NCBI GenBank assembly: GCA_025677815.1
Contig: JAIXMP010000007.1
Location: forward strand, 186,001-250,000
Direction of reading: 5' to 3'
Origin: Phascolomyces articulosus
Lineage: Eukaryota > Mucoromycota > Mucoromycetes > Mucorales > Lichtheimiaceae
DNA: 64,000 bases
Positions 22,744-35,900 of the stretch are shown here, one piece after another. The notes beneath the pieces are model-generated. The model saw nothing but the letters and a program-made list of their open reading frames with translations. It ran no database searches and was not told the origin of the DNA. A program made the translations under genes and the position numbers. Within the stretch, counting starts at the first letter, position 1. Each line of letters opens with the position of its first letter.

Positions 22744-25700
22744 GTTGAAATTAAAATGAAATGTTCGTATATATAAAACTGGTTTATCTCTTCATATGTA
22801 TTCTCTATTGTTATTTTTTTTTTTTTTTACCTGTCATTGTGGGATCGATCTAAATGTTATTAGCTTTTTTTTTGGGTTCCAAAGAACTCTTTCTCTCTCT
22901 CTCTCGTCAAAGTAGGAAGCCTGGATTTCTGCAAATAGCGTGACTATGAAAATCAATCTTCGATAATGCCGCACACGCACAGAAGGATAAGATCATCCAA
23001 CCTACCATGATCTCCATTGAATGCATATCATTTCCATCTTTCTGGGTATATCTATATTGAATTAGTTCAACTTATACATCATGATGACTTGTTACAAATA
23101 ACTTGTTATATATAACATCAAGGAGAGGAGAATGGTCATCCTATTTATTACTACATCTTTTAATTATTATTCTTGATAAATTATAATAAATAATAGGAGC
23201 AAGTCCTTTCAAGATAAGGTCCACCTTAAACCACAACTATTTTTACTTTACTCTTTCTATACACTGCTTTTTAATTATTATTAAAAATGACACCAAGTTT
23301 CTTTAATAATAGTAAGGCAAATATAAAAAACATCATTGGTCATATAAAAAAAATTACCAAGGATGGATGAATTGGATGACTTCTTTCTCACACGACTTTT
23401 TTTTTTTTTTGTCAGCCAAAAACATCAAAAAGCTAATTGCTTACTTGCCATAACAATGGGAAAGCACTCTAGAATAAATTATCCATGTCGTTTTCAAATC
23501 ACATGGACCACGTTTTTTTTTTTTTTTTTTGTTTATCAATAAAGACTATTGTTTATAGTAATGTCACCGTATATTATGAATCAAGAAGAAATCTACTCTA
23601 TGTATATACTACTACATTTCAGTATGCTGATAAGAAACATAGTGCAACATTTTCTCTTTATACATAAATATTTTTAGAAATCTTCTGATTATCTAGCTTT
23701 TCGCTCTAACTGAGAGGGGAGGTAATGATGAACGGAAAACATTTTCTATGCTTAAAAAGTCAATGGTGCTTCTATAATTACTTTTTGAATTCAATATCTT
23801 GATCAAGTTCTAGGTTATATATTATGAAAATAGAAACATTTTTGGGGGGTTGATAAATTGAGTAAAAGAGGGAGGAAAATAAGAAACTCAAAGGAAGAAC
23901 AACAGGGTTTTTTTTTTCACTGGACCCGATTGTTTTTTTTTTAAAGACGTATAAAAAAACATGATTTACTACCATTAATTGCTTAAATCGATCATGTTGT
24001 GTAACTTTCTATCTACAGTAGTAAAATCATTTACATATCATTTTACCCTTTATTTTTGTACTATACTACTATGACGGATGATGCTCAGCCCGACACACAG
24101 TTTTCTACCATTTTTATTGGTATGGATGATAATGAATGATGTCAAAAAAAAAAAATACCAATGACCCCATATCCCCCGTATCATCATATTTTTTAATATA
24201 AAAAAAACTTTTATATACAGAAAATAAAAATGGCCCAGAACAATTCTTGTTTACAATAATGATCGGCAACACTATTTTTCCTTCTCCCAGTTGTCAGAGG
24301 AGGTCTTCTTGGCAATACTAAAAAAAAAAAGTTCTATTCTTTCTCGCATGATAAAGTAGTATCATTTTATTTAGGTTATTATATAATGGTTTTTTATATA
24401 ATAGAATGTGACATGTAGTATACAAAGAATAATAAAGAGGAATCTTTTTTTAATCACTTGGCTTATCTTGGATGGAAAAAAAAAAGTTTTTTATCATGTT
24501 GATGTTTGATAGGATCTCGATGATGCTTACACTTTTTTTTAGGAAACATAGTACTACCATACTGTGGAAAATAATAAAATCATATTATAAATGATTAATG
24601 CTATGTTACTACACCTTATTTCATCCCAATGTTGACGAATTTAAGTAATATATATGTAATTCAGTGTGCATATTGATACTTTAATATATGACATTAATTC
24701 CTCCGTTACATTATCTTGGCGTATGTGTGTTGAGTTGACATATAATACACTATCTGATGTTGAAGTGCAAGTTTTTTTTTTCTGTACAATTCCATTTAAG
24801 CATGAAAATTGTAAATGATGCCTGTTGTTTCACTGTAGGAATTGTTTTATTATAAGAAATTATCCGTCTGTACAACAATCATTATTATAAACATGTCAAT
24901 GATCAGTTCCTAACTCCTTCTTTCCTATCATTGAAATCCGTTTCTCTTACCCTATGTTTCATTTCAATCAATCAATAATAAAAGTGATAATATATATATA
25001 AATGAATATATTTGACATAATAGATAAATTCATTAGAAGGAGATATTGACGATGATTCTATAGGATAACTTATTAAGCAAAAAAGAACACAAAAGACATG
25101 TTTGGATATGTTAGGTAGTAGATAAAAGTTTATAAAATTGAAAATTCATAATGACTTCATCTTATAAGATAAATCTACTCTAATACTATCCTATATGATA
25201 AAAGAGAGATATGAAAATGTAGTAGTTGTAAGATAGACTAGAGAATAGCATCCAAAAAATTATAAATATCAAAGCCATTTTTCAATCAACCAAAAAGTTC
25301 GTCATGATAATACTATTTTCACAAATAATAAAGTTTCGGATTTCTCTTATATATTATTGTCGATCATCCAGTTGATCACTTTTTGTTTCAGGATATTAAC
25401 TTTTTTTCGACCTTAAATTCACCAACACGTTTTTGTCTTTTCATTGATTTGTGTCGCTAGTAGTCCCAATGTAAATTGATTCTGCACAACAATTTATTAA
25501 AAAAAAAACAATGCGTGACAACAGTAACATCCAATTATCCCCTCTTATCACTTTGTAGAAAATAACCTATACCCACTACTACAGTAACCATACGCTTCTT
25601 GTTTTGGCTGATGGACTACAGTAACAAAAAAAAAAGATCAACTAGATCTTCTGGATGTAACAAAATGAATTTGAAATTAGGAAGATCAATTTTATTTTTT

Positions 25701-26792
25701 TTAGCAAAATATAATTATATTAAATTCATAGTAGGGGATAATAAATAAAGGATGGAGATAAAAGTATTATAAGGAAGGTTAGAAGAAGACCGGATGGTTG
25801 TACAACAATTATTTCATAAACGGATTCTTTCAAAAAAAAAAAAATATCATTAATGCAAGAATATGCAAAAGAAAACAACCGCATGGGTGCCACCAAAAAT
25901 TATTATGAACTTCATCTATTCATCAACAAAAAATGATCGGTAGTTTTTAGGATGACATTTGCCTAATAATGTTCATGATGGTGCGTGATTCTCTTGTAAA
26001 AAACTTTCACTCATTATCTTTTATTCGCCTTTCAATAAGATAATCAGATATATATAAACTAGTAGATACGTAGTAGTGTTCTATTACAAACCTCCTATTA
26101 CTATTTTCTCATCCTGTTGTAGAACAGACACGCGTAAACTTTATATTATCTATCAAATACAAATATTACTATTTCAGTTATTTCGTTGCATCATCGAAAG
26201 TCCCTCGTGGTTTTTTTGACGTTTTAGTTGCCCATGCTATTATTATTGCAGACATGTAAAAATTATAAATAGTAAATTTACTCCTATTGAATAGTATAAT
26301 TATCTTGGTTTTTTTTTAAAAAAAAAAAATAAGACGGAACAGTATATACTTGGTAGAAATTAACATTTATGAAATAATAATAGGTACAGTCATATATCCA
26401 TAATGACTAAGCCTTGTTGTTTTTGACCTATTTGAGTCAATTCCTTAAAGTTATTATTATAAAACTTCTTTTGAGTTATAAACAAAAAGCCAATTGGTTA
26501 ACTTTTTTTTGCCCCAAGTAAAATGGTTCTAATTATTGTATTACAATTGATATTTTTTTCGCACGCATGCAAATGCAGGAATAAGTAAAAAGTATTTTTC
26601 CCGCCCTTTATTTGTTCAGCCACACACATACATATATATATTATAAACCCATTTGTTGTCGTTTATATAATATAATATAATATATATATATAATGAGAGA
26701 CAGAGACACTTGATGAAGATGAAACGATTTGTTATAAATGTTATACAGCATTAGTTCCCTTTTTCTACTTAATTACATTTAGGCTTCATGCT

Positions 26793-26826
<34 letters not shown>

Positions 26827-28534
26827 GAAAAAAAAAAGGGAAAACTCATTTAATTATAAACAATGCATCATGGGATTGAATTCAGGGGAGACAAAAAAAA
26901 AAAAAAAAAAAGTTCAATGAAATGTGGCTCCGCGACTTATTATTATTATTCATGCATCTATTTTATTATAGAATTAGAAAGGATGTAAAAACCTCCTTAT
27001 TATATACTTTTTCATGTATTGTTCATTCTACGACTATTATGTAGTAGTACACACAGACAATCGATAAAGGGGTGGATGATAAATGATGAACAATGTCAAC
27101 AGTCTCGGAATAAGATCATATATATATATAAGAAAAAAAAGGGTCTTTATTTGGAGATAAATCGTAATCTATTTTGTTGGGAAAAAAATAAGCCAACGTT
27201 TTCAATATGTAGGAAATGTAATGCAATGTGTAATGTAGAACGATGACATTATAAATTTGATGTAAGACAAATCATACAAAGAAGTTCACTTGTGTATATA
27301 ATTATTTATATCATGACGGATTGGATGCCGAAAAAAATATAATTCTCTTACAACATAGGGGAAAATGATATGATCGCGTCAAATAATTATAATAATCCAG
27401 GCAAGACAAGGACTTTTTTGATAAATTGATAATATGGAGATATCATCATTCAAAGTCATTTTATAAAAGATAGGATAGATAGTTAGTAATGTGACTCTAA
27501 AAACATTTATTATTATATACAACAACAACAACAACAACAATAACAATAACCACGTTTTTATTAAAGTCTTGACGGATAATGGCGGGTTCATTTCTTCCAT
27601 GATATATAGATCATGGGCAACGTGATAATTTCTTTGACGGATTTATGCAAAATAAAAAGGTATATCATCGGCCCGTCCTCCTTTTAGTACTACAATTGAT
27701 TTACTTGGCATAATTTTTTTTTTTTTTTGTGATGCTAGTAAATAAACATAAACTTGTTCATTTTTTTATTGATATTTTGTTTCATGAAAACCCATTTTAT
27801 ATTTATCGTTCGATGAAATGAAAAACGACGATTCCAAAGGCGGATAATGAAATATATATTTAACAAAGAAATTCATAAAGAACCCTCTTCCCCCTTTTCT
27901 CCTTTAGTTGTACTACGTGTTTCAAATAAAAACATTCAGTAACCATCTTTTTTTTGGGGGGGAGAGAGAGAGAGGAAATGAATAATATTTACGATGAGAG
28001 AGGGGATGTCTTTTTTTTAATAAAGAAAATACAGTGAATATATATATAAATATAGAATATGTGATGAAATAAAATAATATATAATAATAATAATAATAAT
28101 AAAGAGTAATATATAAAGAAAAAAAAGTATACATACAAAAAAAAGGACTATATATAATAATAATAATAATAACTGAGGGAGAGAGAGAGAGAGGGAGGGA
28201 GGCTTTACAAAAAAAGAAGAGGGAAGAGATGTCAAAGTATACAAAAGAAATATATAATAAAAACCCCCCCCCAAGCCCGTATTCCGAGATGTTTGGGTTA
28301 TTCCAGGGTAAACATTTCCTCACGGGAATAAGTAATTCGAACAAACAAACAATTAATTAACAACAAAAACATGAAAAAGAAAAAGAAAAAAGGTATGCAT
28401 GGGTAGTGTAATAGAGTAATAGTAGTGTGTGTGTGTTGGTACTAAGTTATGGGTATGGGAAAAAAAAATGGGGGAAAAAAAAAAAGAAGGGGCATATATG
28501 AGTTTGTTCATCATGAAGTAATATATATTATTGT
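22744..28534. other. Intergenic desert, 5.8 kb
   Basis: No gene with motifs or a long frame on either strand. The region is dominated by A/T homopolymers, (TA)n tracts, a (GA)n repeat at 26,794-26,823 and (CAA)n at about 27,523-27,542. The part from about 27,900 to 28,534 is downstream of the bHLH gene and includes AT-rich trinucleotide repeats. Confidence 0.5.
26794..26823. repeat. (GA)n microsatellite
   Basis: About 15 uninterrupted AG units within the gene-free region. Confidence 0.9.
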
Positions 28535-29132
28535 TTAGACATGTTGTTGCATTCGAGTAGTAGTAGTAGTAGTATTTCTTGCCCTTCGTGAAGAATTTTG
28601 ATGATTCAATTGATTCAATGTTTCTTCAAGTTCTCGAACGCGTTGTTGATAATCACGTAAATCTTTTTGCATCATTCTAATTTGTTCAACACTTTTACGT
28701 AAAATCGTTCCTTTGTTTAATCGAGCAACACCTCCTTCTTCAGCTGTCATGGATTCAGGTAATAAAGTACCTAATTCTTGAATACGATCATTGATATTAT
28801 CTCGTCGACGTCTTTCCACTATAAAATGGATATTTGTTTTTAATTTTATTCTATTTATTAAGGATTTGTTTAATTTATTTTTTTCTTACTGAATTTACCT
28901 GCATTATGTGATTCACGTCGCCGTCTTCGTTTTTCCATGATGGCTTGTAAACTAGAATAGATTGGAGGAGATGAGAAAAAAATAAAATAAATAAATTATG
29001 GTTTAAAGTTTATATATGCACACATATTACATTGTGTGTATACATGAACTATTTTTATAAAACTCTTTTTACTTTTTCTTCTTCTTCTTCTTCTTCTTTC
29101 TTTTCACTCACCCCCCAAAAATAACTTGGGGT

Positions 29133-29181
<49 letters not shown>

Positions 29182-29999
29182 TACTTTGCTTGAGCTGCAA
29201 AGTCATCTTCATCTCCTGTTTCTTGTGACATACTATGACGATTATTATTTCCTTGTTGATGTTGAGAAGGTTGATGATGATGATGATGATGATCATAAAT
29301 AGGTTGATCCGCCATAATACGACCTGGACCACCATTTCCTCCTTGAGTCATGACGGCAGCTGCGCCATCATCCACCAATGAAGGATGGTGCATGTGGTTA
29401 TATCCAATATTGGCAGGAGCACTTACTGCGAATGAAGATGGAGTAGATTTATAATAATAATCTGAACTCGTTGTTGTTGTAGGAGAATAATACATTATAT
29501 TATTAGGATGAGTTGTATTTGGTGGTGCTGCATTATATGGATAACGTTGTTCATCCATTAAACTATTATTTGATAATCGTTTATTATTATGATTAGGTGA
29601 AAAACTGGTATCTTGTTGTTGTTGTTGTTGTTGTTGATCATACATATAATTTTGAGTAGTTGGATCATGATGAGGGTGTTGACGAAGAATAGGAGAACGT
29701 TGTTGTTGTTGTTGAAGATCTGGGGGTGGTGGCATACCTCCAGTAACGGAAGAAGTCGTAGTAAGCTCCGAATAATCGAGATCCGATAAATTGGGTGAAC
29801 TTTCTTGAGGATTTTGATGCTGTGCAAAGAATATATGTTGACTTTCCATCATTTGTGTTGGATCCAATCCTATAGCTGCTTGATCTTTAAAACGCATTTG
29901 TTGAAGATGATAGGATGTTGGATGAGCCAATCGTGAAGAAGGTCTTGGTGTAGTTTGTTGTTGTTGTTGTTGTTGGTCTTCTGCTGCGCCAGCTAACAT
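28535..29999 (-). CDS. bHLH-leucine zipper transcription factor (MiT/USF-like DNA-binding domain)
   Basis: Predicted nuclear dimeric transcription factor. Three exons (29185-29999, 28899-28951, 28535-28818) encode 383 residues. The first 270 residues are Gln/His/Pro/Ser-rich with several polyglutamine runs, a likely activation region. The basic helix-loop-helix follows: [20 protein letters not shown], then [16 protein letters not shown]. The H-x3-E-x3-R pattern in the basic region is that of factors binding the CACGTG E-box. Helix 2 ([20 protein letters not shown]) runs into a leucine-zipper-like stretch ending [12 protein letters not shown]. The middle exon is only 53 bp and splits the basic region. 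The first intron (28952-29184) carries a 44-base homopolymer a few bases after its 5' splice site. The start is ATG at 29999. The regulon is unknown. Confidence 0.88.
29136..29179. repeat. 44-base poly-A (poly-T in the bHLH transcript) inside intron 1
   Basis: An uninterrupted run of 44 A on the plus strand. In the bHLH pre-mRNA it reads as poly-U starting just after the GTAAG donor. Confidence 0.85.
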
Positions 30000-32900
30000 T
30001 GTTGTTGTTTTTTTTAGATAGGGAAAAGAGTATATATATATATTAAATAAGAAAAATTAAAAAAAAAAAAAAAAAAAGAAAGAGAAAGAGAGAGAGAGAA
30101 AAAAAAAAAAAAGAGGTGGGAGAAATAAAAAAGAAAATGGGATTTATAAAAAGAGAAAAAATCGATGACGCGCGCGGACCAGCATAAAAAAATTGTCATA
30201 CAATAAGAAAAACCATCATGGGAATGAATTTTTTTTACTTTGTAGACCTGCAAAATGCAATGTACTCGGTATGACAGAAACCTAATTGAGTTTAGTTTAT
30301 TCTTTCTAAAATAATAATGATGATGATGATGATGAAAGAAAAAGATACAGTACTTTTTTTTCCTTTTATAGAACACAAAACAGGCTCGGCATCTTCGTTA
30401 CAAGAAGAGAAAGGGGGGAGGAGGAGAGAGGAGTTTATACATATATATATATATATATATAATAATAATGCAAATTATGCGCTTTATATTTCTTTTACGA
30501 ATAATACGATGTCATGATTAAGGAGAGAAATGAAGGAGAGAGAGAAAAATCAAAGAATGAAATTGGAGAGTTTTATAATAAGATCGACGTCTTACAGCTT
30601 AAAAATACTCTTTTTTTTTAAAATGTTGGTTGGGTTTTTCTTTTCTTCTTTGTCATACGATGCGGAGTCATGGAAACCATTGACGGGAGTTTAGAGAAAA
30701 AAAACCTTTCACTTTGCATTACACGACTTTTTATTTATTCTAAATGCATAAAATGGATTTTTGTGTTTCATCTTTTTTTATTTCACATAAAACTCAAAAT
30801 TCCGATCGTTATTTCAAAAAACAACAACAACGCGTTTTTTTTTTATTATTTTTTTCTATATTATCATCTTGTTATTACCATGAATGAAAATGAATATTAG
30901 TTATATATATATAAAGGGATCTCTTCAGTGCCAAGACAACTTTTTTTTTCTTTTCATTTGCCAAGAATAAATCTTTATAGAACTAAAAAAGACTTGAACC
31001 ATTTTTACGGGAACAAAGGGTGACAAAGAAATGCGGACCATAAAAAAAAAAAAAAAAAAAAAAAAACTTGGTGGTTTATTTTATACACCGGAACTTCGGG
31101 ATATTTATATCTATAGATAGATAGTAGCTTTACTACAACTACTACTACAACTATGAATGATGATGATAATCATTCTAATGTCAAGTTTCTTAAGTGAGAG
31201 AAAGAAAAAAAAAACGGAACGGTATTGACTTAGGACCGATTGGTGTTTATCCTTTTTGAATAAACAAAAAAGGTAAGTTACTGTGGAGAGGTGGTGGTTG
31301 TTGTTGTTGTTGTTGTTATTTTATGAGGAATTTTAAAAGAAAAAGAAAAAAAATTGTCACGCGAATTCAACTATTACTTTTACGTGTTATCTCTTTATAC
31401 AAAAGAGTTTATATTTCATATTATTTCCCGCCAAATATTATTATAGATGTACATACACCCCGCAGATAAACTCAAAATCATCAGGTTAAAAAACCCTTTC
31501 AATATATATTTATTTATCCTTTTTTTGTGTCAACATATATAAAATACAAAAACTACTTAGTACCTCCGTCATTTTGGGATATTCTTCTTGTTATTGTTTT
31601 TTGTTGTTGTTGTCTTCTGGGAATATCAAAAGAAAGGTGGGGAGAAAGAGACATACAAAATAAGAAAGATTCAGGTGATGGAAACTGATCCTAGCAATCC
31701 ACGAGATTGAATCACGGGTCATTTTTTTATATTTTATTCGTGGGGTAATAAAGAAACTTGCACACGCGCGCATACAACTAGCATCATAATAACAACATAC
31801 ATCTTGTAAATTATTGAATAAAAAAGACTTTCTATCGAAAAAAAAAACTTCCTGGGTACATGTCATCATCGTCATTTTTTATATAATATGCATATCATAC
31901 CCAGGTCTCTTTTTATTATTATTATTATTATTGATTCTATCTTTATTGTTCTTATTCATCATGATGATGATGCATTACAGAAAATGTATACTTCAAAAAC
32001 TGGGGCTTTTTTTTTATTCTTCTTATTATGAATATGATTGGTGCTTATTATTGTACAATATGGATGGGTAACTCGGAACTAAATTATCAATTTTTTGATA
32101 TACTTTTTTTTTGAGTTATTAAAATGATCCAGCATCCTGTATATGTATACCAATATAAGAAGAAGAAGAAGAAGAAGAAGGGGGAGGACACGAGTCCCAT
32201 TAGACCGATATGGTAGTTGTCTATATATCCAATGATCTCTCACTTTTCCATTTACTTTTTATATCCATCATTTTATTATTATCCCTATGATATTGTTTGA
32301 TGGATTAGCTTTTATAAAAAAGTAACATGATGGAAGGGGCCTCCTTATTTGTCAATAAAAATAAACTTTTGTTGTATTTAAAAAGAAGAAACAAGAATAA
32401 GAAAAAATAACGTCATCGTGTTCTCCTTCTTCCTTTTAATAAAATAGAACGGCATGAAAAAAGCAAACAATAGACTCCGTTTCCGTTCCGCCCTTTTTTT
32501 TTTTATCTTGGGCTTAGATATATACCAACTCAGCATAAAGATGAAACATCAAAGGCTTTCAACAACTTTGTTAAAAAAAAAAATTGATTCAATGATAAAA
32601 TATTTACTACTATTTCACTGGTATCATCAACTGATAAAAATGATGAAGAATCGAGTAATATTATTTACTTTGGAAACTATCATCCATCATCTCTCGTGGT
32701 TGGTTCCACTTTTTTTTCGCTCGCCATCCCTACAGGTCATTTGACATGTAAAAAAAAAAAAGGTATTACAAGAGATGATCGTCTAAACTTTAAACAATCC
32801 GCGGAGGAGAAATTTATTACGGAGAACGATAGAACAATGAAAAAAAAAAGCGGACTAAAATAAAAAGATAAACTGGATAATAGTAAAAAAACAATAACGT

Positions 32901-35900
32901 TTTTTTTTATTTGTCCTACTCTCTTTGAGTAACAACTACCTTTATTTTTTTTTCATTCCGGTATGATAAAATGACATAATGACTCTTGTTCTCCGTCTCG
33001 AAACAATTATATTGACTCTTACTACAAAAAGGAATAGATGTTTACTTCTTTATCAAAGATAGTTATCACGTCAAAAAAAGAAATACAAGTACAGATCTTG
33101 AAGGAATACAAACATATTTTACATTTATAATAGTAGAGAGGTCATGCTGTGATACTCCTTTCTATGCATGATGATGAACATGATGCATAGTGAAATAATA
33201 CAGGCTGACATGTCGAAAGAATAATATCAGAGTTCAGATGATGTGTACACCACTTCAGGAACAATTGCTCTGGCTTAATTATGATGAAGGAACCCTTTTT
33301 TTTATCAATTACACAGGCATCATGAGTACACCTCAAAAAAAACAAACAAACAATTCTTTATATCCTGTACTTGACAACGTTACATATTTACATTGTTTCA
33401 TTTATCAAAATGCAGTAATAAGAACGGGTCAATATCTTAATTAATAGATACAACATACAAGTCGCCTTTTATCTATCATGGTATGATAAACAATGGTATT
33501 TTGAGTTATTCGCTTTCTTCATTTTCATTTTTTTCAGTTCTCTTTTTTATTCTACTTTATGCGGATTAATTATGTGTAATGAATTATATGTTAAAAGATA
33601 GTTTTAGTTGTGTGGTTTATTATATCTATTATCCCAATAATAATATCAAAGAAAAAGGAAGATGTATCCACATTGTTCTTTAAGAATACTATATATTGAA
33701 ACATGCAAAAAAAAAATGAATATCATTCTTGGATCCAGAAAGACAAAGTGAAAATACAAAAACAAAGCGATATGATAGTCTCAACCAAAAATTCACAAGG
33801 AACAGCAGTCCAACATGACAAGAGAAAAATATTACAAATGATGGATATTGATTAAATTACAAAAATGATTAATAGGATCCGTTTGATAAAGCAAGCAGTA
33901 CAGAATATCCACTGATGATATTCAAAAATAACGATAGAACATTGAAAAATATTAAATAATGGTGTAATGAATCTAACGTTGCCATCCTATTAATTCATAC
34001 ATATCATCTCAACATTGGATGAGAATCTTTTTATTATTATGTACAACTCAACATATACTCCCATCTTCATGAACCTATGAGGCCAATATAATATCCCGTT
34101 GTAGCATTCTTATCAAACAAGGATGTATCATAGAATAGAAGAAGAAATGAATCTTGATATATTTCTTGTAAATTTTTACACGCACAATCATTGAATTCTG
34201 TTGTAGTTTGAATGGGATATAAAAAGTATGGTATGAGAAGTCGTCACATAGAATACTGGGAGATCAGGTATTTTGGTGATGGTTGTTATTACATTGAAAA
34301 AGTCTACAAATATAAATTAAATACATAAAAATTCTCAAGGGACATTATAAGAAAAACAAATCAAGAATTTTTATGGATCACTACAAAGAAGAAGGAATCG
34401 TATCAATCAAAATCATCTTGTTCTCATACTGACATTGTAGTAGTACATGTTTCTGGGATTGATTCACTTGCTTTATGGTATTCTCAGACAAATACAAAGC
34501 AACTAACATCTAGTATGCACGTAATATAAAAATAGTTGTCATATTGTGCATCCTGACGAACTCTCAAGACATAATATGGCCCTTTATTATTACTGAATGA
34601 TCCGTTGCCCACATGGTATTCTTCATGTATACAAATCACCACTTACCAGAAAGATTATCGCAGATACCTTCAATCCTATTAACAAAAAAAATCTGTCAGG
34701 GCAACCGACTTGAAAACTTGGAATGAGGATCACAGACATACACCAACATGTCCTATGCAGTTGAAAATACGACAAAAATGATTTGTTTTTTTCAATACCG
34801 ATAACATTCTTGATGGAAAAAGCAAATCCTTTAGTACCTAGCATAGTAATAAATATAATTGTATTGCTATTATAGCGTATACAACGGCTGTGGTACTGCC
34901 TGTTTCTATACCTATGATACTACACATAAAAAAAAAAAGTAAGAGATATTTCGTCAACATCGTAAAAAAAAAAAAAAAAAAAAAAAAAGAATAACTATTA
35001 AATATCAATATCCTTTGGTCAAGTATTTTTAGCCTTCATGAACATTATTTCATATTGAATACGATCTAGGTCGAAATTCAAAACAGAACATAACATTTTG
35101 TAGCACACCCCAATGACGTATAATTTGTCAAGACCTGTATATGACAAGAAAGTAAAACAATTCCATAGGAAGGTTCCCTTGCTGTAATACGATTAAACCA
35201 AATAAAACAACATACGTTATCGTAATAATCATCTCCTGGTTGATACAAAAACTGGATCAAAAAACGTAAAGCTTTCTCAAAAACATGTATGTTGTCTATA
35301 TGTGAATCTCAACATGTCATTTAAATGTAATGCATATTTGTTATACAAACATAACTTGAATACTTATATCCTGGAATTGGAATAAACTTCATAATAATAG
35401 TGAAACAAGACATATCATGCATCTATAGGACCGATATTAGAAGGCGTTATAAAATGGAATGCATTTATTGAACTATGAAAACACTGATAGTATAATAATA
35501 GAGATACTCGCTAACATGATCCATCGTAGTATACTGCAAAGACATCGTTGTAAGGCATATAGAATGAAATCAAGGAGCAAACAAAATTGGTCAAGTAAAA
35601 AAAAAAAAAAAATCGAAAATAAATAGCAGTTACTCTTCTATTAAAAAAATTACAGTATACTCGACACATATTTAATACATTTTGACACAAGCATTGTTAA
35701 TTCTCAAATGGCTGTTGAGCATTAAAAGATATATATGAAACCCTCCAGAAATATAACCCTTTGGAAAGATACTATTAGAACTCTCATCATAACAAACAGC
35801 GGCTTCATGATATGAGTAAAACTAAATACTAATTGTTGACTCACATTACGAAAAAAAAATCCTGAGGAAAAATAGGATTTAACAATTTTGTTCTACCAAA

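Noticed and set aside
27922..28344. Minus-strand frames of about 140 residues rich in Ile/Tyr/Phe
   Set aside because: Made of AAT/TTA repeats and homopolymers; no conserved pattern or splice context.
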